Positions 45,927 to 55,801 of a stretch of DNA of 64,000 nucleotides are shown here, piece after piece (position 1 is the first letter of the stretch; each line of letters starts with the position of its first letter). The DNA is taken from assembly GCF_007991275.1 (NCBI RefSeq), contig NZ_BJYA01000002.1:124001-188000 (forward strand), read 5' to 3'. The stretch comes from Alkalibacillus haloalkaliphilus. Lineage in GTDB: Bacteria; Bacillota; Bacilli; Bacillales; Alkalibacillaceae. The position numbers and the translations under genes were made by a program. The notes under the pieces were generated by a model. The model did not search any database. It was not told the origin of the DNA and was given only the letters and a program-made list of their open reading frames with translations.

Positions 45927-47960
45927 ATGTCAGCAAGAGATTTATCGGTATTATTAGGTGTTATTTTAATTATTATTATGTTGGTCATCCCATTACCAGG
46001 ATGGCTTTTAAGTATATTGATTTTGACAAACATTTCTTTAGCTTTAATCGTGATTCTTGTCACTATGAACACACAGGAAGCTTTAGATTTTGCGATTTTT
46101 CCTTCATTACTTTTACTCTTAACGTTATTTCGTCTAGGTTTAAACGTATCAACGACAAGAAGTATTTTATCAGAAGCTGACGCTGGTAATGTTGTTGATA
46201 CATTCGGAGAGTTCGTAACAGGAGGTAATCCTTTTGTCGGTTTCGTTATTTTCTTAATCTTAGTTATTATTCAGTTCATTGTTATCACAAAAGGTGCCGA
46301 ACGTGTTTCGGAAGTTGCAGCACGTTTCACTCTCGATGCGATGCCTGGTAAACAAATGAGTATAGATGCTGACTTAAATGCAGGTATGATCACTGAACAG
46401 CAAGCAAAAGATCGTCGTGAAAAAATTGAAAATGAAGCAGACTTTTACGGGGCGATGGATGGTGCAAGTAAATTCGTAAAAGGTGATGCAATTGCTGGTA
46501 TCGTGATTGTCTTAGTTAATATAATCTTTGGTTTTATTATTGGTATGACGCAGTGGGGACTTTCAGCTAGTGAGACTGTTAATGTGTTCTTACGATTAAC
46601 AGTTGGTGACGGACTCGTTTCTCAAATCCCTGCACTTCTAATTGCAACGGCAACAGGTATTATCGTGACGCGCGTAGCTGCTGAAGGTAACTTATCACAT
46701 GATGTGACAGGACAGTTATTCCGCTATCCGAAATTACTATATGTTGCAGCGGGTACGATTTTCTTACTTGGATTTACACCTATTCACTTTATGTTAACGG
46801 CATCAATTGCAACGATACTAGCTGTAGGTGGCTTTTACCTTGATCGATCTCATCAAAGACAACAAGAGTATGAAGATGAGGAAACAGACCAACAAACAGA
46901 AGACAAAGAAGTTGCAACGCCTGATAATGTCGTTGATTTACTTAATATGGATCCTATTGAGTTCGAATTTGGCTATGCACTGATTCCAATAGCTGACGCT
47001 AATCAAGGTGGCGATTTATTAGATCGAGTCGTCATGATCAGAAGACAAATTGCGTTAGAGCTCGGCATAGTAATCCCTGTTGTTCGTATACGTGATAACA
47101 TTCAATTAAATCCAAACGAGTACCAGTTAAAAATAAAAGGCAATGAAGTGGCAAAAGGTGAACTTTACTTGAATCATTATTTGGCGATGAGCCCTGGTAT
47201 GGATGATGAGACAATTGAAGGGATTGACACAGTGGAGCCAGCATTTGGCCTACCAGCTAAATGGATTAGTGAGGATATGAAGGATGAAGCTGAGTTATCA
47301 GGTTATACGATCGTAGACCCACCATCAGTTGTATCTACTCACATAACAGAAGTAATTAAAAGGTATGCTAGTCAATTATTAGGACGTGAAGAAACACAAC
47401 AATTAATTGATCATTTAAAACAAAGCTATCCAACATTAGTTGACGAAGTGACACCAGAACCATTATCAGTTGGTGAAATACAAAAAGTATTATCTAAGCT
47501 ATTAGAAGAGCAAGTTTCTATTCGAAACTTACCAATTATTTTCGAAACTTTAGCAGACTATGGCAAGATGACAAATGATACTGATTTGTTAGCTGAATAT
47601 TGTAGACAATCTCTTTCAGTTCAAATTACAAAAATGTTTGCTGCAGAAGATTATAAAATGAAAGTAATTACACTCTCTCCTCAAGTAGAGAAGAAAATTG
47701 CAGAGCATATACAACAAACAGAACATGGAAGTTTTATATCGATGGATCCTGAGACACAACAAAAAGTAATAGAAACGATTCACCAACAAGCAAGCCAGGC
47801 TTTTATCGATAATTCTACTCCAATCTTATTATGTTCTCCTGCTATTAGAAGGTATGTTAAACAAATGATTGGTCGCTATTTAACAGATGTTGTTGTATTA
47901 TCCTACAATGAGTTAGAACCAGACTTAGAAGTTGAAAGCGCCGGGGTGGTGAATATCTAA
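45927..47960 (+). CDS. flhA: Flagellar export protein FlhA
   Basis: Protein of 677 residues, nonameric export ring. Eight TM helices in the first 310 residues with the FHIPEP-type loop RFTLDAMPGKQMSIDADLNAGMI; cytosolic domain from about 330 binds chaperone-substrate pairs. The acidic linker EDEETDQQTEDKE lies between. One-base overlap with flhF. Confidence 0.97.
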   Translation: MSARDLSVLLGVILIIIMLVIPLPGWLLSILILTNISLALIVILVTMNTQEALDFAIFPSLLLLLTLFRLGLNVSTTRSILSEADAGNVVDTFGEFVTGGNPFVGFVIFLILVIIQFIVITKGAERVSEVAARFTLDAMPGKQMSIDADLNAGMITEQQAKDRREKIENEADFYGAMDGASKFVKGDAIAGIVIVLVNIIFGFIIGMTQWGLSASETVNVFLRLTVGDGLVSQIPALLIATATGIIVTRVAAEGNLSHDVTGQLFRYPKLLYVAAGTIFLLGFTPIHFMLTASIATILAVGGFYLDRSHQRQQEYEDEETDQQTEDKEVATPDNVVDLLNMDPIEFEFGYALIPIADANQGGDLLDRVVMIRRQIALELGIVIPVVRIRDNIQLNPNEYQLKIKGNEVAKGELYLNHYLAMSPGMDDETIEGIDTVEPAFGLPAKWISEDMKDEAELSGYTIVDPPSVVSTHITEVIKRYASQLLGREETQQLIDHLKQSYPTLVDEVTPEPLSVGEIQKVLSKLLEEQVSIRNLPIIFETLADYGKMTNDTDLLAEYCRQSLSVQITKMFAAEDYKMKVITLSPQVEKKIAEHIQQTEHGSFISMDPETQQKVIETIHQQASQAFIDNSTPILLCSPAIRRYVKQMIGRYLTDVVVLSYNELEPDLEVESAGVVNI

Positions 47961-49087
47961 TGAAAGTTAAAAAGTATACAGCTCCTACTATGCCGGAAGC
48001 TATGAAGAAAGTTAGAAAAGAACTAGGGAATCAAGCTGTTATTTTGAACTCTAAAGAGAAACGGAGTACAGGTTTCTTAGGCTTTTTGAAGAAGAAAAAT
48101 ATAGAAGTAGTAGCTGCAGTAGACCCTAACCCAATTTATAATAAACAAACTACAGAATCAAAAGGGCAATTCAGCTTGAATCAAGACCCGCTTATTCGAA
48201 ATGAACATACATCGAAGTCCAAAGAATATGATTCAGAGCTACTTGAAGAAATTCGTGATCTAAAGGAACAGTTAACATTAAAGCAAGAAACCAAAACACA
48301 ATATCCAAAAGTTATAGAAGAAGTGAATAATTATTTGCAAGGGCAAGGCGTTTCTCAATCGGTCATAGACGAATTAATTGATCCTTTATTAGCTGAGTAT
48401 TATTCAAATGGACAACAAGGTGATTCGACTATTTATTATGAATTATTACAAAAACAAGTTACAACTAGAATGGAAGCTGCTGCGACTCAATCAAATAGTT
48501 CGGCTAAGAGAATTTTTCTCTTCGGACCAACTGGAGTAGGCAAAACAACAACTTTAGCTAAATTAGCAGCTGATGCGTCTATTAATCAAAATAAAGACGT
48601 TGCTTTAATTACTTTAGATACGTACCGAATCGCAGCTGTTGAACAATTAAAGACGTATGCTAAAATTTTAAACTTACCTGTTGAAGTAGCTTATAACAAA
48701 GAAGATTTCGAACAAGCCAAAGACAGCTTTAGCCATAAGGATTTAATATTAGTGGACACAGCTGGACGTAACTTTCGTAATAGCGAATATATTGAGCAAA
48801 TTGATGAACTAATCGACTTTAATGAACAAGATGAGTTGTACTGTGTCTTGTCACTAACATCAAAAGAACAAGATATGGTTGATATTTATAACAACTTTAA
48901 AGCATTACCTATAAATCAGGTCATTTTTACTAAAGTCGATGAAACTAACCATTATGGACCAATCTTAAATTTGTGGCACCGCTATAAGTTTAATATTAGT
49001 TATATAACGACTGGTCAAGATGTTCCAGATGACATTGAAAAAGCATCACCTAATAGAATCGCTCAGTTGATAGTAGGTGAACAATAA
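47960..49087 (+). CDS. flhF: Flagellar placement GTPase FlhF
   Basis: SRP-type GTPase of 375 residues that sets flagellar number and position. Basic start MKVKKYTAPTMPEAMKKVRKELG, then a variable B domain; NG domain with [37 protein letters not shown] and TKVDET. It pairs with FlhG, which starts at its last base. Confidence 0.96.
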   Translation: MKVKKYTAPTMPEAMKKVRKELGNQAVILNSKEKRSTGFLGFLKKKNIEVVAAVDPNPIYNKQTTESKGQFSLNQDPLIRNEHTSKSKEYDSELLEEIRDLKEQLTLKQETKTQYPKVIEEVNNYLQGQGVSQSVIDELIDPLLAEYYSNGQQGDSTIYYELLQKQVTTRMEAAATQSNSSAKRIFLFGPTGVGKTTTLAKLAADASINQNKDVALITLDTYRIAAVEQLKTYAKILNLPVEVAYNKEDFEQAKDSFSHKDLILVDTAGRNFRNSEYIEQIDELIDFNEQDELYCVLSLTSKEQDMVDIYNNFKALPINQVIFTKVDETNHYGPILNLWHRYKFNISYITTGQDVPDDIEKASPNRIAQLIVGEQ

Positions 49088-49956
49088 TGAATAAAGACCA
49101 AGCGCACGATCTTCGGATAAAAATGAATCAGCAGACTGAAGAGCACGCCCACACTATTGCAGTTTTTAGTGGGAAAGGTGGAGTTGGAAAATCTAACTTC
49201 GCCTTAAATTTTAGCATTGCGTTAGGACAGCAGGGGAAGAAAGTATTAATATTTGATTTAGACATTGGCATGGGGAACATTGATATCTTATTAGGTTTGC
49301 AACCTAAAAACAGTTTATCGACAATGTTAGAGAAAAATTTGCAAATTTCTGATATTATAGAAGAAGGAACACAAGGAATATCATATATAGCTGCAGGAAC
49401 AGGTTTGAGTGACTTTTTTCATTTAGATCAATCTAAATATAATTATTTTATCCAACAATTACAGTTTGTGGCTTCAACATATGACTATATCATCTTTGAC
49501 TTAGGAGCTGGTATGTCAGAGGAACATTTAGCCTTCATCCAAGCAGCAGATGAAAGTATTGTTGTGACAACTACAGAGCCTACATCAATAACCGATGCCT
49601 ATGCTGCTATGAAGCGATTAATTGTTCATAGTTCTAGAGATCATTTAAAAATTTCTTTATTAGTCAATAGAGCACAGAGTGAACAAGAAGCGCAAATAGC
49701 TTTTACTAAGTTGGAATCAGTTGTTACTAAGTTTCTAAATTATAAGTTGAACTTCATTGGCTTTATTCGTGAAGACCGAACTGTAGTCGAAGCAGTTAAA
49801 AAGCAGATCCCGTACTACATATTAAATGAAAGAGGTAAAGCTAAGAAATCATTGGACCAAGTAATTACCGACTTTATGAACGAACCTGTAAAACATAAAA
49901 ACAACCGCCAGTTTATTAGTCGCGTAAGGTCTATGTTTACAAGAAAGGTAGATTAA
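49087..49956 (+). CDS. flhG: MinD-type ATPase FlhG (YlxH)
   Basis: Protein of 289 residues. Activates FlhF GTPase and patterns flagella. N-terminal activator helix region (DQAHDLRIKMN), deviant Walker A SGKGGVGKSN, switch region IFDLDIGMGNIDILLG, IIFDLGAG, and a C-terminal membrane-binding basic helix (NNRQFISRVRSMFTRK). Confidence 0.95.
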   Translation: MNKDQAHDLRIKMNQQTEEHAHTIAVFSGKGGVGKSNFALNFSIALGQQGKKVLIFDLDIGMGNIDILLGLQPKNSLSTMLEKNLQISDIIEEGTQGISYIAAGTGLSDFFHLDQSKYNYFIQQLQFVASTYDYIIFDLGAGMSEEHLAFIQAADESIVVTTTEPTSITDAYAAMKRLIVHSSRDHLKISLLVNRAQSEQEAQIAFTKLESVVTKFLNYKLNFIGFIREDRTVVEAVKKQIPYYILNERGKAKKSLDQVITDFMNEPVKHKNNRQFISRVRSMFTRKVD

Positions 49957-49957
49957 C

Positions 49958-51010
49958 ATGCAGAAGTTTAAAGTATTAGTCATCGATGACTCTGCCTTTA
50001 TGCGGAAAGTAATATCGGACATTATTAATCAAGACAAACATCTAGAAGTAATTGGTACTGCTCGTAATGGTGAAGACGGTTTAAAAAAAGTTAAACAACT
50101 TAAACCAGATGTCATTACGTTAGATATAGAAATGCCAGTTATGGATGGTTTGACGGCTTTGAGATTAATTATGGAAGAGTACCCAACGCCTGTCATTATG
50201 TTATCAAGTTTAACTTATGAAGGGGCTAATAGTACGATTACCGCGTTACAACATGGCGCAATTGATTTTATTAACAAAACATCAGGCCCAATCTCTTTAG
50301 ACTTAAATAAAGTCAGTGAAGAAATATGTTCAAAAGTTAAACAAGCGGCTACAGCTAACATTGAGCCGTCAGATGAACAAGCGAAAGATCAAGACACTTA
50401 TACAGAATTTCAACCACAACAGTTTAAACATAACGAAACGATTATAGCTATAGGTGTCTCAACTGGTGGACCAAAAGCATTACAACAAGTGTTGTCAAAG
50501 GTACCAAGGCAATTTGATGGAACTATTGTAATCGTTCAACATATGCCAGCGAAATTTACAAAGTCATTGGCTGAAAGGTTAGACCGGTTAGCTGAAATTA
50601 AAGTAAAAGAAGTTCAAAACGGAGAGCTGTTAAAGAAAGGTCACGCTTATATAGCACCAGGAGATTATCATTTACAAGTTAAGTCAATAGGACGTTCGTT
50701 AGCAGCAGTTGTTGAGCAAACTGAACCAGTTAAAGGTCATCGCCCGTCAGTTAATCGATTATTTGAATCTATTGCTGACCTATCAACTTTTAATAAAGTC
50801 GGTGTTGTTTTAACTGGAATGGGTAGTGATGGAACTGATGGGGCAAAACTGCTAAGAGAGAAAGACCCATCTACATATTTAATTGCAGAATCACAACAAA
50901 CAGCGGTCATTTACGGTATGCCTAAATCTCTCGTAGAAGAAGTTAACCCTAATTTAATTAGACCGATTAACCTCATTGCAGAAGCATTAATTGAAGTGGT
51001 TGAACGCTAA
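49958..51010 (+). CDS. cheB: Chemotaxis protein-glutamate methylesterase CheB
   Basis: Protein of 350 residues: receiver domain with D56 (VITLDIEMPVMDG), a linker, and the methylesterase domain with the catalytic Ser in IAIGVSTGGPKAL, His in VIVQHMPAKFT and Asp in TGMGSDGTDGAKLL. Removes methyl groups from receptors after CheA phosphorylation. Confidence 0.97.
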   Translation: MQKFKVLVIDDSAFMRKVISDIINQDKHLEVIGTARNGEDGLKKVKQLKPDVITLDIEMPVMDGLTALRLIMEEYPTPVIMLSSLTYEGANSTITALQHGAIDFINKTSGPISLDLNKVSEEICSKVKQAATANIEPSDEQAKDQDTYTEFQPQQFKHNETIIAIGVSTGGPKALQQVLSKVPRQFDGTIVIVQHMPAKFTKSLAERLDRLAEIKVKEVQNGELLKKGHAYIAPGDYHLQVKSIGRSLAAVVEQTEPVKGHRPSVNRLFESIADLSTFNKVGVVLTGMGSDGTDGAKLLREKDPSTYLIAESQQTAVIYGMPKSLVEEVNPNLIRPINLIAEALIEVVER

Positions 51011-51022
51011 GGAGGCGAACTT

Positions 51023-53035
51023 ATGGAATCGAATCAATACTTAGATATTTTTATTGATGAAAGTAAGGAGAATTTACAAGTTGTAAACGATCAATTGTTG
51101 AATCTTGAGAAGGATTCTACAAACCTGTCAATTGTGGACGAGATATTTAGAGCAGCTCATACGTTGAAAGGAATGGCTGCAACGATGGGCTATGAAGACC
51201 TATCTGACTTAACACACAAGATGGAAAATGTTTTAGATGGCATTAGACAAGAAGAACTTTCAGTGACCACTGATGTGATGGATGTTTTATTAGATTCTGT
51301 TGAATACTTAGAAGATATGATTACTGATATTTCAGAAGGTGGCTCAGGAGCTAAGGAAGTAGAAGAAATCGTCTCTAAGTTAAAAACTATAGAGTCTGGG
51401 GAAGCTGTGGCAGAAGCTTCAAGTGTAGAAACTGTAAACGAGCCAACTTCTAATAACTCTTTTTCTATTGATCAATTTGAGAGAACTGTATTACAACAAG
51501 CCGAATCAGATGGGCAATCTATTTATCAAATTAGAGTAGCGTTAACGGAAGATTGCTTATTAAAGGTAGCTAGGGTTTATATGGTGTTTGAAGTATTAGA
51601 GCAAAATGGTGAAGTCATTAAATCTGTTCCAACAGTAGATGAACTTGAAAATGAAGCCTTTGATCAAGTGTTTGAATTAATATTAGTCTCTTCAGAACCC
51701 GCACAAGATTTACAAGCGAAAATATTAAAAGTCTCTGAAGTCAGTCAGGTTGATGTTGAACCGTTTAGTCTTGATTCAAAAGAGGTTGAAGAAGATGTAG
51801 AAGGTGAAGTGGCAGCAACTATTCAGACCCCTGAAAGTAGTTCAGATACAAAAGAGGACTCCGTTGAATCTAAAAAAGCAGTTGGTAATAAAACAATACG
51901 TGTAAACATTGATCGTCTAGATGCTTTAATGAACTTATTTGAGGAAATGGTAATTGACCGCGGTCGTTTAGAACAAATTTCTGATGAACTTGATCACAAC
52001 GATTTAAAAGGAACCGTTGAGCGTATATCGAGAATATCAGGAGACTTACAAAATATCATTTTAACAATGCGTATGGTTCCAATCGACCAAGTGTTTAATC
52101 GTTTCCCAAGAATGGTTAGACAACTCACTCGTGATCTAGGTAAGAAGATTGATATGCAAATTGAAGGTGCTGAAACGGAATTAGATCGAACAGTAATTGA
52201 CGAAATTGGTGACCCTTTAGTCCATTTAATTCGTAATGCTGTTGACCATGGAATTGAAACACCTGATCAGCGTTTAGAAACTGGAAAAAATGAAGAGGGT
52301 AAACTGCTATTAAAAGCTTTCCATAGCGGTAACCATGTATTTGTTCAAATTAAAGATGATGGTAAAGGGATTAATCAAGATAAAGTTCTTGCTAAGGCAA
52401 TTGAAAATGGTGTCATTACTCAAGAGCAATCCACTTCATTAACAAGCAAACAAATTAATGAGTTGATTTTAGAAAGTGGCTTCTCAACAGCTCAAGAAGT
52501 TTCAGATATTTCTGGTAGAGGTGTTGGTTTAGATGTTGTGAAAAGCACAATTGAGTCTTTAGGTGGTTCAATAGAGATCGAGTCAGAGTTAGGGCAAGGG
52601 ACAACATTTACAATTCAACTACCATTAACTTTATCAATTATTTCAGTTATGTTAGTCGTCATTGAGAATGAGACTTACGCTATTCCTTTATCGTCAATTA
52701 TAGAGACGGCTGTTATTAAGAAATCTGAAATTATGAAAGCACACAACAAGGAAGTCATTGATTTCAGAGGAAACATTGTGCCTTTAGTAGACTTAAAAGA
52801 AGTCTTTGAAGTTCCTAGTGATCACGAGGTTGAAGATGAGTTTTACTCTGTAGTTGTCGTACGCAAAGGAGACCAAATGGCAGGATTAGTCGTTGATTCT
52901 TTCATTGGGCAGCAAGAAATTGTATTAAAAGGGCTAGGAAACTACCTATCTAATATTTTTGCTATCTCTGGTGCAACTATTTTAGGCAATGGTGAAGTTG
53001 CATTAATCGTCGACAGCAATGCTCTCATAAAATAA
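51023..53035 (+). CDS. cheA: Chemotaxis histidine kinase CheA
   Basis: Kinase of 670 residues. P1 with H46 (RAAHTLKGMAATMGYEDL), P2-like region about 150-250, P3 dimerisation from about 293, P4 ATP site with HLIRNAVDHGIE, DDGKGIN and GRGVGLDVV, P5 CheW-like end. Passes phosphate to CheY and CheB. An AAGGAGG site precedes the ATG. Confidence 0.97.
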   Translation: MESNQYLDIFIDESKENLQVVNDQLLNLEKDSTNLSIVDEIFRAAHTLKGMAATMGYEDLSDLTHKMENVLDGIRQEELSVTTDVMDVLLDSVEYLEDMITDISEGGSGAKEVEEIVSKLKTIESGEAVAEASSVETVNEPTSNNSFSIDQFERTVLQQAESDGQSIYQIRVALTEDCLLKVARVYMVFEVLEQNGEVIKSVPTVDELENEAFDQVFELILVSSEPAQDLQAKILKVSEVSQVDVEPFSLDSKEVEEDVEGEVAATIQTPESSSDTKEDSVESKKAVGNKTIRVNIDRLDALMNLFEEMVIDRGRLEQISDELDHNDLKGTVERISRISGDLQNIILTMRMVPIDQVFNRFPRMVRQLTRDLGKKIDMQIEGAETELDRTVIDEIGDPLVHLIRNAVDHGIETPDQRLETGKNEEGKLLLKAFHSGNHVFVQIKDDGKGINQDKVLAKAIENGVITQEQSTSLTSKQINELILESGFSTAQEVSDISGRGVGLDVVKSTIESLGGSIEIESELGQGTTFTIQLPLTLSIISVMLVVIENETYAIPLSSIIETAVIKKSEIMKAHNKEVIDFRGNIVPLVDLKEVFEVPSDHEVEDEFYSVVVVRKGDQMAGLVVDSFIGQQEIVLKGLGNYLSNIFAISGATILGNGEVALIVDSNALIK

Positions 53036-53047
53036 GGAGGAATGGAC

Positions 53048-53515
53048 ATGAGTGAAGTAGTACAAAACGAAAAGGTCATCGTATTTCAATTAAAAGATGA
53101 AGAGTATGGTGTTCCGATTGAACATGTTGGATCTATCGAGCGGATTCAGGAAATTACAAGAGTCCCTCGTGCTCCTCGTTTTGTGAAAGGTGTTATGAAT
53201 TTACGCGGTGTAATTACACCAATTATTGACTTACGTGAACGATTTGACTTGGAACAAACAGCATATACGGAAAGTACCCGGATCATTATTGTAACGATTG
53301 GTGATAAAAATGTAGGTATGATTGTAGATGCAGCTAATGATGTCGTTGATGTTCCTCAAAATCAAGTAGAACCTTCACCAGAGGTCGTTGGATCAGTTAA
53401 TGCCGATTACATTAGAGGTGTAGCTAAAATCGATCAAAGACTTCTCGTATTACTTAATTTAGATAAAGTGTTAACAGAAGAAGAATTTGATCACTTATCA
53501 ACAGTTGAATCTTAA
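53048..53515 (+). CDS. cheW: Chemotaxis coupling protein CheW
   Basis: Adapter of 155 residues linking receptors to CheA. Two SH3-like folds: VIVFQLKDEEYGVPIEHVGSIERIQEITRVPRAPRFVKGVMNLRGVITPIIDLR and VDAANDVVDVP. ATG 53048 has GGAGG seven bases upstream; the ATG six bases earlier is too close to the site. Confidence 0.97.
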   Translation: MSEVVQNEKVIVFQLKDEEYGVPIEHVGSIERIQEITRVPRAPRFVKGVMNLRGVITPIIDLRERFDLEQTAYTESTRIIIVTIGDKNVGMIVDAANDVVDVPQNQVEPSPEVVGSVNADYIRGVAKIDQRLLVLLNLDKVLTEEEFDHLSTVES

Positions 53516-53540
53516 TTCCGAAAACGTGAGGTCATATTAA

Positions 53541-54170
53541 ATGCAAGATTACGAACAATTTCAACGGATCCATTTAGATGTATTGAAAGAAATAGGTAAT
53601 ATTGGGGCTGGAAATGCGGCTACAGCTTTATCAAGTTTAATTAACCGAAAAGTTCAAATGACGGTACCAATTGTTAATATTGTTTCCTTTGATGAAATGA
53701 TGATGGAAGTTGGCGGTAAAGACGAAGTTCAAGCTGCTGTCTTTGTACAAGCAACTGGTGACCTATCAGGGAGTATGTTTTTCATGGTTCCACCAGAAGA
53801 GGCAGACCTATTTTCGCAATTGATGATTGGTGATCAATCAAAGACAGTTTCAAATGGTGATGAACTAGCCACTTCTGCATTTTTAGAATTAGGAAATATT
53901 TTAACAGGGTCTTATTTAAGAGCACTATCTGATTTTACTAGTTTAGAAGTAGTTCAATCTGTACCACAAGTCGCAATCGATATGGTTGGAGCTATGTTAA
54001 CACAGGGGTTACTCGAAATCTCAGTTTCCTCAGACCAAGCTATTATGATCGAGACTGTTCTTCATGATATTGAAGGAATGAAACGAGAAATAAGAGGACA
54101 TTTCTTCTTGCTCCCTAACCCAGAAACGTATACTTCTATATTCGAATCGTTGGGAGTTAATCAATTATGA
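53541..54170 (+). CDS. cheC: CheY-P phosphatase CheC
   Basis: Protein of 209 residues. Two phosphatase helices, each with ExxN: LKEIGNIGAGNAATALSSL and FLELGNILTGSYLRALSDF. CheC works with CheD in adaptation. Overlaps cheD by four bases. Confidence 0.96.
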   Translation: MQDYEQFQRIHLDVLKEIGNIGAGNAATALSSLINRKVQMTVPIVNIVSFDEMMMEVGGKDEVQAAVFVQATGDLSGSMFFMVPPEEADLFSQLMIGDQSKTVSNGDELATSAFLELGNILTGSYLRALSDFTSLEVVQSVPQVAIDMVGAMLTQGLLEISVSSDQAIMIETVLHDIEGMKREIRGHFFLLPNPETYTSIFESLGVNQL

Positions 54171-54667
54171 GCCAACAAGTAGCAGAAGTTATAAAGGTTG
54201 GAATAGCAGACTTGAATATTGCCGAACATCCCGAAACGATTATGACGGCTGGCTTAGGATCATGTGTAGGTCTTATCTTATATGATAATTTCTCAAATAT
54301 CGCAGGTTTATTGCATGTTATGTTGCCTGATTCTACAATGGCAAGAAACCAATCATTTAAAGAAGGAAAGTTCGCTGATACAGGTATAAAAGCATTAATT
54401 GAAATGCTTGAACGAAAAGGAGTCAGAAGAACTAACTTAAAAGCTAAGATGGCCGGTGGCGCTCAAATGTTTAACGTGAACAGTAACAATGAAATGATGA
54501 AAATTGGTTCACGAAATATTGAAGCGGTTAAAAAACAACTAGAAGAATACCGCATTCCAATCGTAGCTGAAGATGTAGGTGGTAATAGAGGTAGAACGAT
54601 TGAATTTTTAATTGATCAATCAACACTTAAGGTTAGGACAATTCAAGAAGGTGTGACATATATATAA
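54167..54667 (+). CDS. cheD: Chemoreceptor glutamine deamidase CheD
   Basis: Protein of 166 residues. Catalytic Cys in TAGLGSCVGLILYD, His in GLLHVMLPDS, and the conserved KAKMAGGAQMF. Deamidates receptors and is recruited by CheC. In B. subtilis sigD is next; here a small membrane gene starts at its last base. Confidence 0.96.
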   Translation: MSQQVAEVIKVGIADLNIAEHPETIMTAGLGSCVGLILYDNFSNIAGLLHVMLPDSTMARNQSFKEGKFADTGIKALIEMLERKGVRRTNLKAKMAGGAQMFNVNSNNEMMKIGSRNIEAVKKQLEEYRIPIVAEDVGGNRGRTIEFLIDQSTLKVRTIQEGVTYI

Positions 54668-54993
54668 TGATTGGCTCAGTATGGCATAATATCGTTTTAT
54701 CAACTTTTATAAGTGTTTATGTATTTTTATTATCATTAATGAATAATACACCACAACATTCATTCGTTAGAGCACTAATTGTATTCGTTTTAGCATTTAT
54801 TCTAACGTATGGTGTTCGTCAATTAATCACTTATATATTGGATACAAGAACTAAATCAATACAGCGGTCAGAAACTGAAAATACGCAAGAAGAGGCATCA
54901 GTTCAATCAGAAGAACTGGATGATCATGATGAGATTAATGAAGTTGATTCAAGCGAAACAGCAGAACATATTCGTAAACTGATGAATGATTAA
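54667..54993 (+). CDS. Small two-TM membrane protein between cheD and sigD, unknown
   Basis: Protein of 108 residues I do not recognise. Two TM helices (about 8-26, NIVLSTFISVYVFLLSLM, and 33-57, FVRALIVFVLAFILTYG) with a short loop, so both ends face the same side, then a very acidic cytosolic tail (55-108) rich in Glu. It is coupled to cheD by TAATG and lies 32 bases before sigD. The place suggests motility or SigD control; nothing in the sequence shows it. Confidence 0.75.
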   Translation: MIGSVWHNIVLSTFISVYVFLLSLMNNTPQHSFVRALIVFVLAFILTYGVRQLITYILDTRTKSIQRSETENTQEEASVQSEELDDHDEINEVDSSETAEHIRKLMND

Positions 54994-55025
54994 CAGCTAG
55001 AAAGTAAAACTTGGGGGTCCGTCAA

Positions 55026-55787
55026 ATGAAGAAAACAACGTCCTCTCTGTCAATGTTATGGGATAAATGGCAAGAAAGTAGAGATCAAGAAGCGGGTAAT
55101 CTATTAGTCGAGCATTATATGCCATTAGTAGATTACCAAGTAAATAGAATTCATACACATTTGCCTAAGAATGTAGATAAGCAAGATGTTAAAAGTCTAG
55201 CTTTTATGGGATTGGTGGATGCTTTAGAGAAGTTTGAAACAAAACGGGATTTAAAGTTCGATACGTATGCTTCTTTTCGCATAAAAGGAGCAATCATTGA
55301 CGGTTTGAGAAAAGAGGATTGGTTACCGCGGTCTGTTCGAGAGAAGTCTAAAGAAATTGAACAAACTTTTGAAGCTTTAGAACAAAAGTTTCAGCGAGAA
55401 CCAACAATTGACGAAGTTGCACATAAAGTTAATTTGTCCCCCGAAGAAGTTGCTGAGGTTATGAAAGACACATTGTTCGCCAATATATTGTCAATTGAAG
55501 AAAAAACGAGTGAACAAAATGATGAACAGCGAGAAAGCCTTCGAAATACAATCCCGGACACCCATGAATTAACACCTGATGATCAGTTAGTTAGAAATGA
55601 AAACGTGCAGGAATTGTTAGTTGAGATAGAAAAGCTTAACGACAATGAACAAATCGTCTTAAGCTTGTTTTATAAAGAGGAGCTAACCTTAACTGAAATT
55701 GGTGATGTGTTAGAGTTGTCAACATCACGCATCTCACAAATTCACAGTAAGGCAATTGCAAAGCTGAAAAGGTTATTAACAGCATGA
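55026..55787 (+). CDS. sigD: Flagellar/motility sigma factor SigD (FliA)
   Basis: Sigma-28 family protein of 253 residues for late flagellar, chemotaxis and autolysin genes. Region 2 has VKSLAFMGLVDALEKFETKRDLKFDTYASFRIKGAIIDGLRKEDWLPRS; region 4 has EELTLTEIGDVLELSTSRISQIHSKAIAKLKRLL. ATG 55026 with GGGGGT upstream is preferred over a TTG 15 bases earlier. Held by FlgM until the hook is complete (known for the family). Confidence 0.96.
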   Translation: MKKTTSSLSMLWDKWQESRDQEAGNLLVEHYMPLVDYQVNRIHTHLPKNVDKQDVKSLAFMGLVDALEKFETKRDLKFDTYASFRIKGAIIDGLRKEDWLPRSVREKSKEIEQTFEALEQKFQREPTIDEVAHKVNLSPEEVAEVMKDTLFANILSIEEKTSEQNDEQRESLRNTIPDTHELTPDDQLVRNENVQELLVEIEKLNDNEQIVLSLFYKEELTLTEIGDVLELSTSRISQIHSKAIAKLKRLLTA

Positions 55788-55801
55788 TTAAGGGGTGAAG
55801 G

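Noticed and set aside
45908-46180. Plus-strand frame of 90 codons at the start of flhA
   Set aside because: It overlaps the flhA N-terminus in another frame; FlhA is unmistakable and the alternative product resembles nothing.
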